This document shows positions 27,710-37,547 of a stretch of 64,000 nt of DNA, piece after piece. Both the position numbers and the translations under genes were made by a program. Below the pieces are notes generated by a model. That model searched no databases, was not told the origin of the DNA, and saw nothing but the letters and a program-made list of their open reading frames with translations. The stretch lies in contig JAFRUA010000030.1 of NCBI GenBank assembly GCA_017434855.1, forward strand, positions 1 through 64,000, given 5' to 3'. The stretch is from Clostridia bacterium (lineage in GTDB: Bacteria; Bacillota; Clostridia; Oscillospirales; Acutalibacteraceae). Within the stretch, counting starts at the first letter, position 1. Every line of letters starts with the position of its first letter.

Positions 27710-30700
27710 ATGAAATACATTTGGGAAGATCCGTTGATCGTTGCCGAACACAAAGAGGACGGGCATGTGATCGCGCTGCCGTATGCGAATCCGCAGGATC
27801 TGCTGGCCGGCAAGCCCACCCCGTTCAAGCTGTCGCTGAATGGCACATGGAAGTTCCTTTGGAAAAAGGGCGTCACCGAGCTGCCGGCAGAGGTCACCGG
27901 CAAGGACTTTGACGACAGCGCATGGGAAGACATTCAGGTGCCCGGCGTGTGGCAGTTCCAGAAGGATTACACCAAGCCGTGGTACTATGCAAACTCATAT
28001 CCGAACGCGATCGACGTGCATGAAAAGAACATCCCGACCATCCGTCACGAGGATCAGGAGATTGCCGCCCACCGCACGACGTTTACGCTGCCGCAGGACT
28101 GGGACGGCCGCGAGATCTTTCTGCATTTCGGCGCGGTGAAGGCCGGCCTTGCCGTCTATCTGAACGGTGAATACGTGGGGTACTCGCAGGGGTCCTTCAC
28201 GCCGCACGAATTTGACGTGACTCGCTTTGCGGTCCCCGGCGAAAATCAGTTGACCGCGATCGTGTACCGCTACACGGACGGCACCTATCTGGAGGATCAG
28301 GACATGTGGTTCCTGTCGGGCATTTATCGCGAGGTCTATCTGTTCAGCGAGCCGAAGCAGACGCTGCGCGATGTGTATGTCACCACCGCACTGCTGAACG
28401 GTTACACGGACGCCGACCTGGTGGCGGAGCTGTTCATCAATGACTACAGCGACGCCGGAAAGTCGTTCGCTGTCGAAGCGACGCTGCTGGACGGCGCGGA
28501 CAAGACGGTTGTGGGCAGCACGGACCTGATCACGCGCGCGGGTGAGAACAAGGTCGTTTTCAAAAAGCATTTCAAGGCGCCGAAGCTCTGGTCCAGCGAA
28601 CAGCCGTACCTGTATACGCTGCTGTTTTGCTTCACCTGCGACGGTGTGACGACCTATAAGCGCGTGCGCGTCGGCTTCCGTCAGGTGGAGATCGACGGCG
28701 AGCGCATCCTGGTCAACGGGCAGCCGCTGATGATCCGCGGCACCAACCGCCACGATTATGACCCCGACACCGGCTGGACGGTGCCCTATGACCGTTACAT
28801 TCAGGACTTTGACCTGATGAAGCGCGCCAACATCAACGCCATCCGCTGCAGCCATTATCCCAACGACCCGCTGTTTTACGACCTGTGCGACGAATACGGC
28901 TTCTGGGTCATGGACGAGTGCGACATGGAAACGCACGGCGTGCGCCGCAAGGGCGTGCCGGGCAGCAATCCGCTGTGGACGCGCGCGGTCTGCGACCGCA
29001 TGGAGCGCATGGTGCTGCGCGACCGGAACCACCCGTGCATCTTTATGTGGAGTCTCGGCAACGAGGCCGGCGACGGCGACAATTTCCTGAAGATGAAAGA
29101 GGCTGCGCTGCGGCTGGACAAGACCCGTCCGTTCCACTATGAGGGCGACTTTGACTTCACCAAGAGCGACGTCATCAGCCGCATGTACCCGACCGAGGAG
29201 CAGGTGGAAAAGATCGGCAACCGCGCGCCGCTGGTGGCGACGTGGTTCGACAACATCGCCAACGCCCTGGCCGCCGACAACAAACCCATCAAGGCCAGCG
29301 ATTATACCAAACCGGTGCTGTTCTGCGAATATGCCCACGCGATGGAAAACAGTCTGGGCAACTTCCAGGAATACATGGACGCCTTTGAAAAATACGACAA
29401 CCTCTGGGGCGGCTTCATCTGGGACTTTGTCGATCAGGCGATCCACAAAACCGTGGACGGCAAGGACCGCTGGCTGTACGGCTCCGACTTCAACGAAAAA
29501 ACCAACTGGTTCAAGCCGCCGTACAACTATGCCGCCATTGTGGGCAGCAACACCTATTTCAATGCAAACGGCATTGTGGCCGCCGACCGCACGCCGCACC
29601 CGTCATATTACGAGGTGAAAAAGGTCTATGCCGAAATGAAGATCGAGGCGGTCGATCTTTCGGCCGGCGTGTTCCGCGTCAAAAACAAGCAGCTCTTTAC
29701 CGATCTGTCCGCGTTCGATCTGGTCTATGTGCTGGAAGAGGACGGCGTAAAGTTTGCCGAGGGCAAGGTGCCCGAAGCGGCCTATGCCGCAACAAAGCCG
29801 CTGTCGGACCGCGAATTCCGCGTGGAGCTGCCGGCGCTGCCTGCGGGCGAAGTGTATCTGACATTCTCGTTCCTGCGCAAGGCGGATTGCCGCTTTGCCA
29901 AGGCCGGATTTGAGCAGACCTTTGACCAGTTCCGCCTGAAAGGCTCCGACCGGGCGGAAGAAGCGCCGGCGACGGAAGGCAAGGTCAAAATCGAAGGGAC
30001 GGAAAAGAACTTTATCGTCAAGGGCGACGATTTTGTCTACCGCTTCAAAAACGGTCAGCTTTATTCCATGGAAAAAACCGGTGTACATTATCTTGACAAG
30101 CCGGTGCGCTCCAACTATTACCGCGCCCTGACCGACAACGACATCGACTATCTCAACTTTATGCCGCCGCTTATCTTTGCGCATCCGCTGTATGCCTGGA
30201 AGCGGGCGACCGATTCCGCAAAGAGCCGCGCCACGCTGGTGCATCAGTACAGCCACAGCGCCTACATTGAAACGACCGTCAGCGCTGCCGGCGTCAAGGA
30301 TGAAACCCTGACCTATACGGTTGCCGCCGACGGAAAGATCTTTGTGACCCACACCGGCACGGCGGGCAAGGATATGCTGCGCTTCGGCCTGAAGTTTGCG
30401 ATGCCGGGCGCATTTGACCGGGTGGCGTGGTTCGGCAGGGGACCGCAGGAAAATTACTGCGACCGCAAGACCGGCGCGCGCATGGCCCGCTATGAGATGT
30501 CGGTTGCCGACCTGGAGCATCCGTATATGCGTCCGCAGGAAAACGGCCACCGCACCGACGTGCGCACGCTGCGCATCACTGACGAAACCGGCAAGGGCCT
30601 GCAGGTGACTGCCCTCGGCGACACGCCGTTTGCCTTCAACTGCTTCCCTTATTCCATCAAAGACCTGGATAAGGCCATGCATACCCATGAGCTGCAGCAC

Positions 30701-30844
30701 ACGCAGCAGACCACGGTCTGCATCGACGTGACGCAGCGCGGCGTCGGCGGCGACACCCCGGGCAGCGCCACCCTGCGCGATCCGTATATCATGCACAAGG
30801 GCACAACCTATACGCATCGCTTCGTTCTGGAGCCTTTGGGGTGA
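27710..30844 (+). CDS. lacZ: Beta-galactosidase, glycoside hydrolase family 2 (LacZ type)
   Basis: The product is 1044 residues, standard LacZ length, without a signal peptide, so it is cytosolic. The N-terminal sugar-binding domain contains PGVWQF. The catalytic barrel has the acid/base Glu452 in SLGNEAG and the nucleophile Glu540 in FCEYAHAMENS. The C-terminal Bgal small-chain domain has WFGRGPQENYCDRK. The ATG at 27710 follows AAAGGAAACAAGGG. It hydrolyses lactose or other beta-galactosides. It has its own promoter and no sugar transporter beside it. Confidence 0.95.
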   Translation: MKYIWEDPLIVAEHKEDGHVIALPYANPQDLLAGKPTPFKLSLNGTWKFLWKKGVTELPAEVTGKDFDDSAWEDIQVPGVWQFQKDYTKPWYYANSYPNAIDVHEKNIPTIRHEDQEIAAHRTTFTLPQDWDGREIFLHFGAVKAGLAVYLNGEYVGYSQGSFTPHEFDVTRFAVPGENQLTAIVYRYTDGTYLEDQDMWFLSGIYREVYLFSEPKQTLRDVYVTTALLNGYTDADLVAELFINDYSDAGKSFAVEATLLDGADKTVVGSTDLITRAGENKVVFKKHFKAPKLWSSEQPYLYTLLFCFTCDGVTTYKRVRVGFRQVEIDGERILVNGQPLMIRGTNRHDYDPDTGWTVPYDRYIQDFDLMKRANINAIRCSHYPNDPLFYDLCDEYGFWVMDECDMETHGVRRKGVPGSNPLWTRAVCDRMERMVLRDRNHPCIFMWSLGNEAGDGDNFLKMKEAALRLDKTRPFHYEGDFDFTKSDVISRMYPTEEQVEKIGNRAPLVATWFDNIANALAADNKPIKASDYTKPVLFCEYAHAMENSLGNFQEYMDAFEKYDNLWGGFIWDFVDQAIHKTVDGKDRWLYGSDFNEKTNWFKPPYNYAAIVGSNTYFNANGIVAADRTPHPSYYEVKKVYAEMKIEAVDLSAGVFRVKNKQLFTDLSAFDLVYVLEEDGVKFAEGKVPEAAYAATKPLSDREFRVELPALPAGEVYLTFSFLRKADCRFAKAGFEQTFDQFRLKGSDRAEEAPATEGKVKIEGTEKNFIVKGDDFVYRFKNGQLYSMEKTGVHYLDKPVRSNYYRALTDNDIDYLNFMPPLIFAHPLYAWKRATDSAKSRATLVHQYSHSAYIETTVSAAGVKDETLTYTVAADGKIFVTHTGTAGKDMLRFGLKFAMPGAFDRVAWFGRGPQENYCDRKTGARMARYEMSVADLEHPYMRPQENGHRTDVRTLRITDETGKGLQVTALGDTPFAFNCFPYSIKDLDKAMHTHELQHTQQTTVCIDVTQRGVGGDTPGSATLRDPYIMHKGTTYTHRFVLEPLG

Positions 30845-30982
30845 ACCGCTTCATAAAACAGTAATAAAAAGTTTAAAAATCAAACGCGATTTCACAATAA
30901 ACATTGACTATTATAAAATTGTAAATCTATCGTTTGCCGTGCGGCTGCCTGAAGCGTCTGCGTCGGCGAAAGGAGCGTTTTT

Positions 30983-33145
30983 ATGAAAACTGTGTTGAAA
31001 AGAAGCCTGATCCTTTGCCTTTGCCTGCTGCTTTTGAACGCGATGCCGTTTGCGGCGGCGGCGGCAGACAAATGCCCGCACGGGGCGACCTCGTGGGTCT
31101 ATAAATCTGCGCAGGCAGCAACCTGCACCGAGGACGGCAATACGGCCAGCTGGTACTGCAGCGCCTGCAAAAGGTTTGTGAAAGATTCCGGCGAATTCAA
31201 TGACGCCGCCGTGATCCCGCATCCCGCGGGCGGCCACGCCTGGGGCGCCTGGTCCAAAAAAGACGACGCGACGCATGTTCGCAAATGCACCAACGCCAAC
31301 TGCAACGAGGTCCAGACCGAGGCCCACACCTGGAATGCCGGTGTGGAGACAAAGCCGGCCAGCTGCAAAGAAGCGGGCGAAAAGACCTTTACCTGCACGA
31401 CCTGCAATGCCACAAAGACGGAAGCCATTTCAAAGCTGGCGCATGAGTATGTGGACACCACCTTCCAGCCGACCTGCACCGAAAAGGGCTATGTGCAGCA
31501 CGTCTGCGACAAATGCGGCGATCGCTACACGTCCAACGAGGTGGCGGCGCTCGGCCACGACTGGGGCGAATGGACCGTGACCACGGCGGGCGACTGCTCC
31601 ACGCCAACCACCTATGCGCGCGTCTGCAGCCGCTGCTCGGTGAAAGAAACCAAGACCGACCCGACAACGGGGCACAAGTATGTGACGACCGTGGTTCCCG
31701 CCACCTGTGAAACGGCGGGCAAGACGACCCACGTCTGCTCGGTCTGCGGCGACAGCTATGACACCGACCCGGTCAAGCCGCTGGGCCACCACATCGTGAA
31801 AAAAGACGCCGTTCCCGCCACTTGCAAGTCCACCGGCCTGACCGAAGGCAAAATTTGCGACCGCGAAGGCTGCGGCAAGGTGTTTGTTGAGCAGAGAGAG
31901 ACGCCGAAGACCGATCACAAGATCGTCACCATCCCCCCGATTGCCGCGACCTGCCAGAACGAAGGCCGCACCGCGGGTTCTTATTGTGAGTACTGCGAAA
32001 CCGTGTTTGAAGAATCCACCGTGATTCCGAAGACCGGCCACAACTATGTGGAAAGCATCGTCAAGCTACCGTCCTGCACCGACGACGGCCTGGTGCGCAA
32101 GACCTGCACCTATTGCGACGATTCCAAGACCGAGGTTGTTCCCGCCACGGGCCACGACTTTGAGGTGGTCGTCATCTCTGCGGCCACCTGTGACGAGGAT
32201 GGCCTGTGCAAAAAGATCTGCAAATCCTGCGGACTGGAAACCGATCCCGAGGTCTTGAAGGCCGCCGGCCACAAGTGGAGCAAGAAGTGGACGGTTGAAA
32301 AGGCCGCAACCTGCACCGATGCCGGCCTGAAATCGCACCACTGCACCGTCTGCGACGCCCGCAACGACGTGACCGTCATTCCCGCCGCCGGCCACAAGTA
32401 CACTGCCGACACCACGTCGATCCGGCCCGCGACCACGTCAAAGAACGGCAAGGTGGTCAAGGTCTGCGCCGTGTGCGGCAAGGGCAGAATTGCAACGGTC
32501 GTGTCCAGGATCGCCAGCATCAAGCTGTCGGCATCCAGCTTTGTCTGTGACGGAAAAACCAAAAAGCCGACCGTCGTTGTGAAAGACGCCGACGGCAACA
32601 AGCTGACCAAGGGCGTGGATTACAAGCTGACCTATTCCTCCGGCCGCAAAAAGCCGGGCGTCTATGCCGTGAAGGTCACCTTCATCGGCAACTATAGCGG
32701 CAGCAAAAAGCTTGCGTTCAAGATCGTTCCCGCCGCGCCGAAGGCCGTCAAGGCGGCCAATGACGCCAAGACCGGGGTCACCAAGATCGTGTGCAGCGGC
32801 GTGGTCGGCGCCGAAAAATATGTGTTCTATTATGCCACCGCCAAGGACGGCACCTATAAGAAGCTTGGCACCAGCGACACGCGCGTTCTGACGACCAAGG
32901 CGCTCAAGAGCGGCACCTATTATTTCAAGGTGCGTGCGTTCGCGTCTGCAAACGGCAAGGTCTATGGCGCGTTCTCGCCCGTGTGCAGCGTAAAGGTGAC
33001 GCCGAACGTGGTCTATGTGCCGACCGACGGTACGCACTATCATCTGGCCGGCTGCCACTATCTGGAAGGCTCCCGTCTGCTCACCATGACGGTGGCCGAG
33101 GCGAAGGAGATGGGCAAATCGCCTTGCTCCGTCTGCTTCGGATAA
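30983..33145 (+). CDS. Secreted Cys-pair repeat protein with metal-site-like C-terminus
   Basis: The product is 720 residues. It has a signal peptide (MKTVLKRSL, Leu-rich core, PFAAAAA). Residues 30-500 hold about eleven units of roughly 40 residues, each with a pattern such as ATCTEDG, then Cys-x2-Cys, and ending in GH. Ig-like and fibronectin-like beta domains follow, with the basic GRKKPGVYAVKVTF. The last 45 residues carry THYHLAGCHYL and PCSVCFG, a His/Cys metal-binding-like motif found at the end of other secreted proteins and nucleases. A surface or matrix role is inferred. The ATG follows AAAGGAG. Confidence 0.7.
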   Translation: MKTVLKRSLILCLCLLLLNAMPFAAAAADKCPHGATSWVYKSAQAATCTEDGNTASWYCSACKRFVKDSGEFNDAAVIPHPAGGHAWGAWSKKDDATHVRKCTNANCNEVQTEAHTWNAGVETKPASCKEAGEKTFTCTTCNATKTEAISKLAHEYVDTTFQPTCTEKGYVQHVCDKCGDRYTSNEVAALGHDWGEWTVTTAGDCSTPTTYARVCSRCSVKETKTDPTTGHKYVTTVVPATCETAGKTTHVCSVCGDSYDTDPVKPLGHHIVKKDAVPATCKSTGLTEGKICDREGCGKVFVEQRETPKTDHKIVTIPPIAATCQNEGRTAGSYCEYCETVFEESTVIPKTGHNYVESIVKLPSCTDDGLVRKTCTYCDDSKTEVVPATGHDFEVVVISAATCDEDGLCKKICKSCGLETDPEVLKAAGHKWSKKWTVEKAATCTDAGLKSHHCTVCDARNDVTVIPAAGHKYTADTTSIRPATTSKNGKVVKVCAVCGKGRIATVVSRIASIKLSASSFVCDGKTKKPTVVVKDADGNKLTKGVDYKLTYSSGRKKPGVYAVKVTFIGNYSGSKKLAFKIVPAAPKAVKAANDAKTGVTKIVCSGVVGAEKYVFYYATAKDGTYKKLGTSDTRVLTTKALKSGTYYFKVRAFASANGKVYGAFSPVCSVKVTPNVVYVPTDGTHYHLAGCHYLEGSRLLTMTVAEAKEMGKSPCSVCFG

Positions 33146-33163
33146 ATAAGGAATCTTGCTTAT

Positions 33164-33196
33164 GTCCCGTCGGTGATGACCCGGCGGGACATTTTT
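33164..33196 (+). terminator. Terminator of the Cys-pair repeat gene
   Basis: GTCCCGTCGG (33164-33173) pairs with CCGGCGGGAC (33181-33190), ten pairs with one G-U, followed by ATTTTTA. Confidence 0.85.
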
Positions 33197-33307
33197 ATCA
33201 GGCCGACGGCAGGGGCGGCGGCGAAATCATTTGCCAAAAAAGAACGCTTTTCGGCACTCTGTCCAATATACACAAAAAACACGCTGCAAAATTAGTGATA
33301 AATCAGT

Positions 33308-33336
33308 TTGAAGTTTTTTGTCAGGTATGATAAAAT
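33308..33336 (+). promoter_or_regulatory. Promoter of the EF-G-like gene
   Basis: TTGAAG (33308-33313), 17-base spacer, TAAAAT (33331-33336), with TGA just before the -10 box. Confidence 0.7.
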
Positions 33337-33371
33337 AACAATGTTAGCTTTAAATCAAGGAGGTACCAGTT

Positions 33372-35444
33372 TTGAAATCTTACGACGCGAAAAACATCAG
33401 AAATATTGCCATTGCCGGCCATACCGGAAAGGGCAAGACCACGCTTGCGGAAGCGATGCTCTTCCTTGCAAAGGCGTCTGACCGCCTGGGCAGGGTCAGC
33501 GACGGCAACACCGTCATGGACTTTGATCCGGAAGAAAAGAAGCGCCAGTGCTCCCTGTCCACCGCGTTTGCCGCGCTGGAATGGAAAAACACCAAGATCA
33601 ATCTGCTTGACGCGCCCGGCAAGTTTGACTTTGAGGGCGGCGTTTATGAGGCGATGCGCGCCGCGGAATGCGCGCTGATCGTCACGTCCGCCGGGTCCGA
33701 TCTGGACGTCGGCGCAGAAAAGGCCATCAAGGCCGCCGACGCGCGCAAGATCGCAAAGTTTTTTGTGGTGACAAAGTGCGACGCGGAAAACCGCGATTTC
33801 TATAAAACCTTTGAAGCGCTCAAGGAAGCGGTCGGCGCCCAGCTTTGCCCGGTCGTCGTTCCGCACATGGAAGGCGGCGCGGTCGCATCCTATGTGAACC
33901 TGGCCACCGGCAAGGCGTTTGCTTACAAGAACGGCAAGGCGTCGCCCGTCGCCATGCCGACCGACGCGCATTTTGACGAGATGAAGGAAGTCCTGATGGA
34001 GGCGGTCGCCTCCGCAGATGAGGACCTGATGATGAAGTATCTGGAAGGCGAAGAGCTGACCCAGGCAGAGGTCATCGACGGCCTGACCAAGGGCGTGGAA
34101 GCCGGCGAGATCTATCCGGTGTACGCCTGCGCGGGCCTGACCACCGACGGTGTGGACCTGCTGCTTGACGCGATCGTCGATTCCGCGCCCAACCCGATCC
34201 AGACCGGCAGCGAGACCGGCAAGGACGACGACGGCAACGACGTCGAAATCAAATGCGACCCGAACGGCCCGCTGGCCGCCATCTGCTTCAAGACCGTGGC
34301 CGACCCGTTCGTCGGCAAGATGTCCTTTGTCAAGGTCATCGCCGGCAAGATCACGGCGGACGTGCCCGCGTACGTCGCACGCACCGGCAGCAGCGAGCGC
34401 ATGGGCAAGATCCTCTCTGTGCGCGGCAACAAGCAGGAAGACATCGCTGCCATCGGTGCCGGCGACATCGGCGTGCTGACCAAGCTCAATTCTCTCGATA
34501 CCGGCGACACGATCTGCGACCCGAAGCGCGTGGTCAATCTTGACGGCGTCAGCTTCCCGGCCCCGTCGCTGTCCATGGCGATCGTTGTGAAGAAGAAGGG
34601 CGAAGAAGACAAGGTCGCCTCTGGTCTGCGCCGCATCATGGGCGAAGATCCGACGGTCGTTTTCGCCACCAACGACGAAACCAAGGAAATGATCCTTTCC
34701 GGCCTCGGTGAACAGCACCTTGACATCGTGCTGGCCAAGCTGAAGGCAAAGTACGGCGTGGAGATCGACCTCAAGATCCCGCGCGTGGCATACCGCGAAA
34801 CCATCCGCAAGAGCTGCTCCGTCCAGGGCCGCCACAAGAAACAGACCGGCGGTTCTGGCCAGTTCGGCGACGTGTGGATCCGCTTTGAGCCGCACGACGG
34901 CGACGAGCTGATCTTTGAAAGCGAAGTGGTCGGCGGCTCCGTGCCGAAGAACTACTTCCCCGCCGTGGAAAAGGGTCTGCAGGAAGCGATCCAGAAGGGC
35001 CCGCTTGCCGGCTATCCGGTCGTCGGCCTGAAGGCCGTGCTGTATGACGGTTCCTACCATCCGGTCGACTCCAACGATATGGCGTTCCGTACCGCCGCCA
35101 AGATCGCTTACAAGAACGGTATGGCGCAGGCCGCCCCGGTCATTCTTGAGCCGATCGGCGAGCTGAAGGTTTACATCCCCGACGCCAACCTGGGCGACAT
35201 CATGGGCGACGTCACCAAGCGTCGCGGCCGCGTGATGGGCATGGGCGCCGCCGACGAGCCGAAGATGCAGGAGCTGGTTGCCGAAGTGCCGATGGCAGAG
35301 ATGGGTGACTTTTCCACCATGCTGCGCTCCGTGACCGCAGGCCGCGGCTACTTCTCGCTGAAGTTTGTCCGCTATGAGGACGCGCCGGGCAACGTGGCCC
35401 AGAAGGTCATCGAAGAAGCGAAAGCGCTGGCAGAGGAAGCATAA
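33372..35444 (+). CDS. Elongation factor G-like protein (divergent EF-G2 type GTPase)
   Basis: The product is 690 residues with the full EF-G domain order. It starts with TTG after AAGGAGG. The P-loop is GHTGKGKTT (16-24). The G3 motif is DAPGK (80-84), so the catalytic His of the usual DTPGH is Lys. G4 is TKCD (134-137) instead of NKxD. Domain IV keeps GGSGQFGDVWIRFEP. A normal fusA is expected elsewhere in the genome, and no rpsL/rpsG/tuf genes adjoin this one, so it is a paralogue. Its function in translation or stress is unclear. Confidence 0.88.
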   Translation: MKSYDAKNIRNIAIAGHTGKGKTTLAEAMLFLAKASDRLGRVSDGNTVMDFDPEEKKRQCSLSTAFAALEWKNTKINLLDAPGKFDFEGGVYEAMRAAECALIVTSAGSDLDVGAEKAIKAADARKIAKFFVVTKCDAENRDFYKTFEALKEAVGAQLCPVVVPHMEGGAVASYVNLATGKAFAYKNGKASPVAMPTDAHFDEMKEVLMEAVASADEDLMMKYLEGEELTQAEVIDGLTKGVEAGEIYPVYACAGLTTDGVDLLLDAIVDSAPNPIQTGSETGKDDDGNDVEIKCDPNGPLAAICFKTVADPFVGKMSFVKVIAGKITADVPAYVARTGSSERMGKILSVRGNKQEDIAAIGAGDIGVLTKLNSLDTGDTICDPKRVVNLDGVSFPAPSLSMAIVVKKKGEEDKVASGLRRIMGEDPTVVFATNDETKEMILSGLGEQHLDIVLAKLKAKYGVEIDLKIPRVAYRETIRKSCSVQGRHKKQTGGSGQFGDVWIRFEPHDGDELIFESEVVGGSVPKNYFPAVEKGLQEAIQKGPLAGYPVVGLKAVLYDGSYHPVDSNDMAFRTAAKIAYKNGMAQAAPVILEPIGELKVYIPDANLGDIMGDVTKRRGRVMGMGAADEPKMQELVAEVPMAEMGDFSTMLRSVTAGRGYFSLKFVRYEDAPGNVAQKVIEEAKALAEEA

Positions 35445-35457
35445 ACAACAGCATATG

Positions 35458-35490
35458 AAAAAGCCGCTCCGGGTGGGGCGGCTTTTTTGC
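35458..35490 (+). terminator. Strong terminator of the EF-G-like gene
   Basis: AAGCCGCTCC (35461-35470) pairs with GGGGCGGCTT (35475-35484), then T run and GC. An A run precedes the stem, so it could act on both strands. Confidence 0.9.
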
Positions 35491-35528
35491 TTTTTACTCC
35501 TTTGAAATCACTTTCCACTCCAAAACGG

Positions 35529-35556
35529 CTGCAAATGCGGTGCCTTGTGCTACAAT
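35529..35556 (+). promoter_or_regulatory. Promoter of the LRR protein gene
   Basis: TGC-TACAAT extended -10 (TACAAT at 35551-35556) with a weak CTGCAA -35 (35529-35534), 16-base spacer. Confidence 0.55.
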
Positions 35557-35604
35557 AAAACCGGCAAAGCCAACATACAACATTGATCAAAGGAGGAATT
35601 CTCT

Positions 35605-37293
35605 ATGAAACAAAGCAAACGATTTTTGCGCGCGCTGCTGGCGGTGATCCTGGTGCTGGCACTGCTGACGGTAACGACCGCCACGGCCGCGGCGGCCAAA
35701 ACCAAAACCATCGCGTCCGGCGTCTGCGGCGCAGAGGGCGACGGCGCAAACCTGAAGTGGAAGCTGGACAACAAAGGTACGCTCACCATCAGCGGCAGCG
35801 GCCCGATGGAAGACTTTGTGCTGCTGTCTGACGGCTCGCCGACCAAGTTTACCAGCGCGCCGTGGTGGATGGAGCACAGGTACGATGTGAAGAACGCGGT
35901 CATCAAATCCGGCGTTACAAGCATCGGCGATTATGCGTTCGACAGTCTGGACCTGCTGGAAAGCATCAGCCTGCCAGACACCCTGAAGAGCATCGGCCTT
36001 TCCGCGTTCTGGTCCTGTGATCGGCTGAAGGCGCTGTCGATCCCGGACAGCGTGACCAGCATCGGCGAGGACATGTGCGGCTATTGCGAGGGCATCGAAA
36101 CGCTGCGGATCAGCGAATCGCTGACGACCATCAGCGCAGACGCTTTTTATTACTGTTCTTCGCTGAAAAGCGTCGTGATTCCGGAAAGTGTCACCGTACT
36201 GGAGCGCGCTTCATTTTATTACTGTACCTCGCTGGAATCGGTGAAGCTGCCGAGCCACCTGACCGAAATCGGCGACTATGTGTTTTCAATGTGCAACCTG
36301 AATGATATCCAGCTTCCGGACACACTGACAAAAGTCGGATATGGTGCGCTGCACGCCAAGAACCCGAAAGAGCTTGTGCTACCTGAAGGCTTGCTGGAGA
36401 TCGGCGCAGAAGCGTTCCATTTCCCCGAACTGGAGCACATCGTGCTGCCAAGCGGCCTGACAAAGATTTCGTCCTGCATGCTTTCCGGCTGTCCGAAGGT
36501 GACCGACCTGATCATTCCGGACAGCGTGACACGATTTGAATACGGTGCGATTGCCGGTTGCGCGAATGTTTCGGAGCTGATCATTCCGGATGGCGTGACG
36601 TCGATTGACGCAGGGGCGTTTTACGGTATTGGGAATCGAACCGTGACCATCCCGCGCAACGTGACCGAGATGGGGCGGTGTGTGCTGCAGGGATGCGACA
36701 AGCTGGAACACGTCAAAATCACAAACGACATGGAAATCCTTCCGGAAGGTATGTTTGAAAGCTGCGGTGCACTGAAATCGGTCGTGCTGCCTGCAAGCCT
36801 GAAGGCGGTCGATATCTATGCGTTCCTGCGCTGTGAGCAGCTCAGCGACGTGTATTTCCTCGGGACCGAAGAGCAGTGGAATCAGCTTGAGATCAAAGAG
36901 CGGAACGAGCCGCTGCTGCAGGCGACCGTGCATTATCACACGGCGGACCATTCCGTCACCGAAACGACGGAGGTCCCCTCTACCTGCACGGTCAAGGGTC
37001 ACACGGCGGGTCTGTACTGCAATGACTGCGGCGTGTATCTCGCTGGCAATGACGTGGCCCCGCGGCTGTGGCACGCCTGGAGTGACTGGCAGATGACAAA
37101 GGAACCGACGACGGACGCGGCCGGCACGCTGCAACGCACCTGCGCGGATTGCGGCGCGACCCAGCAGGAGACCGTCGATCCGCTGCCGAAGCCGGACGGC
37201 AACGAGAGCAAAGACAGCCCGACCTTCCTTGAAAAAATCGCCCAGTGGTTCCGTGATCTGTTTGCAAAGATCGCCGCATTTTTCAAGTTCTGA
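35605..37293 (+). CDS. Secreted BspA-like leucine-rich-repeat protein
   Basis: The product is 562 residues with a signal peptide ending ATAAAA near residue 30. An N-terminal lead block (GVCGAEGDG, GTLTISGSGPMEDF) typical of Firmicute BspA-like proteins comes first. About twelve LRR_5 repeats follow (pattern LxSVxIPxSVTxIGxxAFxxC) to roughly residue 440. One or two Cys-pair units come next (CTVKGHTAGLYCNDCG; CADCG), then a C-terminal amphipathic helix (FLEKIAQWFRDLFAKIAAFF). LRR_5 proteins usually bind host or other surface ligands. The ATG follows AAAGGAGGA. It has no sortase motif or SLH domain. Confidence 0.88.
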   Translation: MKQSKRFLRALLAVILVLALLTVTTATAAAAKTKTIASGVCGAEGDGANLKWKLDNKGTLTISGSGPMEDFVLLSDGSPTKFTSAPWWMEHRYDVKNAVIKSGVTSIGDYAFDSLDLLESISLPDTLKSIGLSAFWSCDRLKALSIPDSVTSIGEDMCGYCEGIETLRISESLTTISADAFYYCSSLKSVVIPESVTVLERASFYYCTSLESVKLPSHLTEIGDYVFSMCNLNDIQLPDTLTKVGYGALHAKNPKELVLPEGLLEIGAEAFHFPELEHIVLPSGLTKISSCMLSGCPKVTDLIIPDSVTRFEYGAIAGCANVSELIIPDGVTSIDAGAFYGIGNRTVTIPRNVTEMGRCVLQGCDKLEHVKITNDMEILPEGMFESCGALKSVVLPASLKAVDIYAFLRCEQLSDVYFLGTEEQWNQLEIKERNEPLLQATVHYHTADHSVTETTEVPSTCTVKGHTAGLYCNDCGVYLAGNDVAPRLWHAWSDWQMTKEPTTDAAGTLQRTCADCGATQQETVDPLPKPDGNESKDSPTFLEKIAQWFRDLFAKIAAFFKF

Positions 37294-37328
37294 TGCAGAT
37301 GATCGATTTCAGATATTAGACGTTAGAT

Positions 37329-37373
37329 CGCGGGGAAGCGTTCCGAACCCGGAATGCGATCCCCGCGGTTTTT
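37329..37373 (+). terminator. Terminator after the LRR gene
   Basis: CGCGGGGA (37329-37336) pairs with TCCCCGCG (37360-37367), with a second inner stem GCGTTCC/GGAATGC, followed by G and TTTTT. The remainder of the gap to 37486 holds nothing I can name. Confidence 0.8.
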
Positions 37374-37486
37374 GCTTTGCCGCATTCAGCCCTCCTTGCG
37401 AGGGGCAAGACTTTAGAAAAGCATGCTGCTGTGGGCTTTTATGGTGCTGACGTTGCCGCGTACCAAAAACTTTTCGCCGGAACCTC

Positions 37487-37514
37487 TTGACTTTTTTCGC
37501 GGCACTGGTAGAAT
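37487..37514 (+). promoter_or_regulatory. Promoter of the secreted phosphoesterase gene
   Basis: TTGACT (37487-37492), 16-base spacer, TAGAAT (37509-37514) with TGG just before it. Confidence 0.7.
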
Positions 37515-37547
37515 AAAGATATACCCAATCTCAAAGGAGGACTTCTT

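Noticed and set aside
27995-29599. A 534-residue minus-strand open frame inside lacZ
   Set aside because: Antisense to a certain GH2 gene; no ribosome site and no domain.
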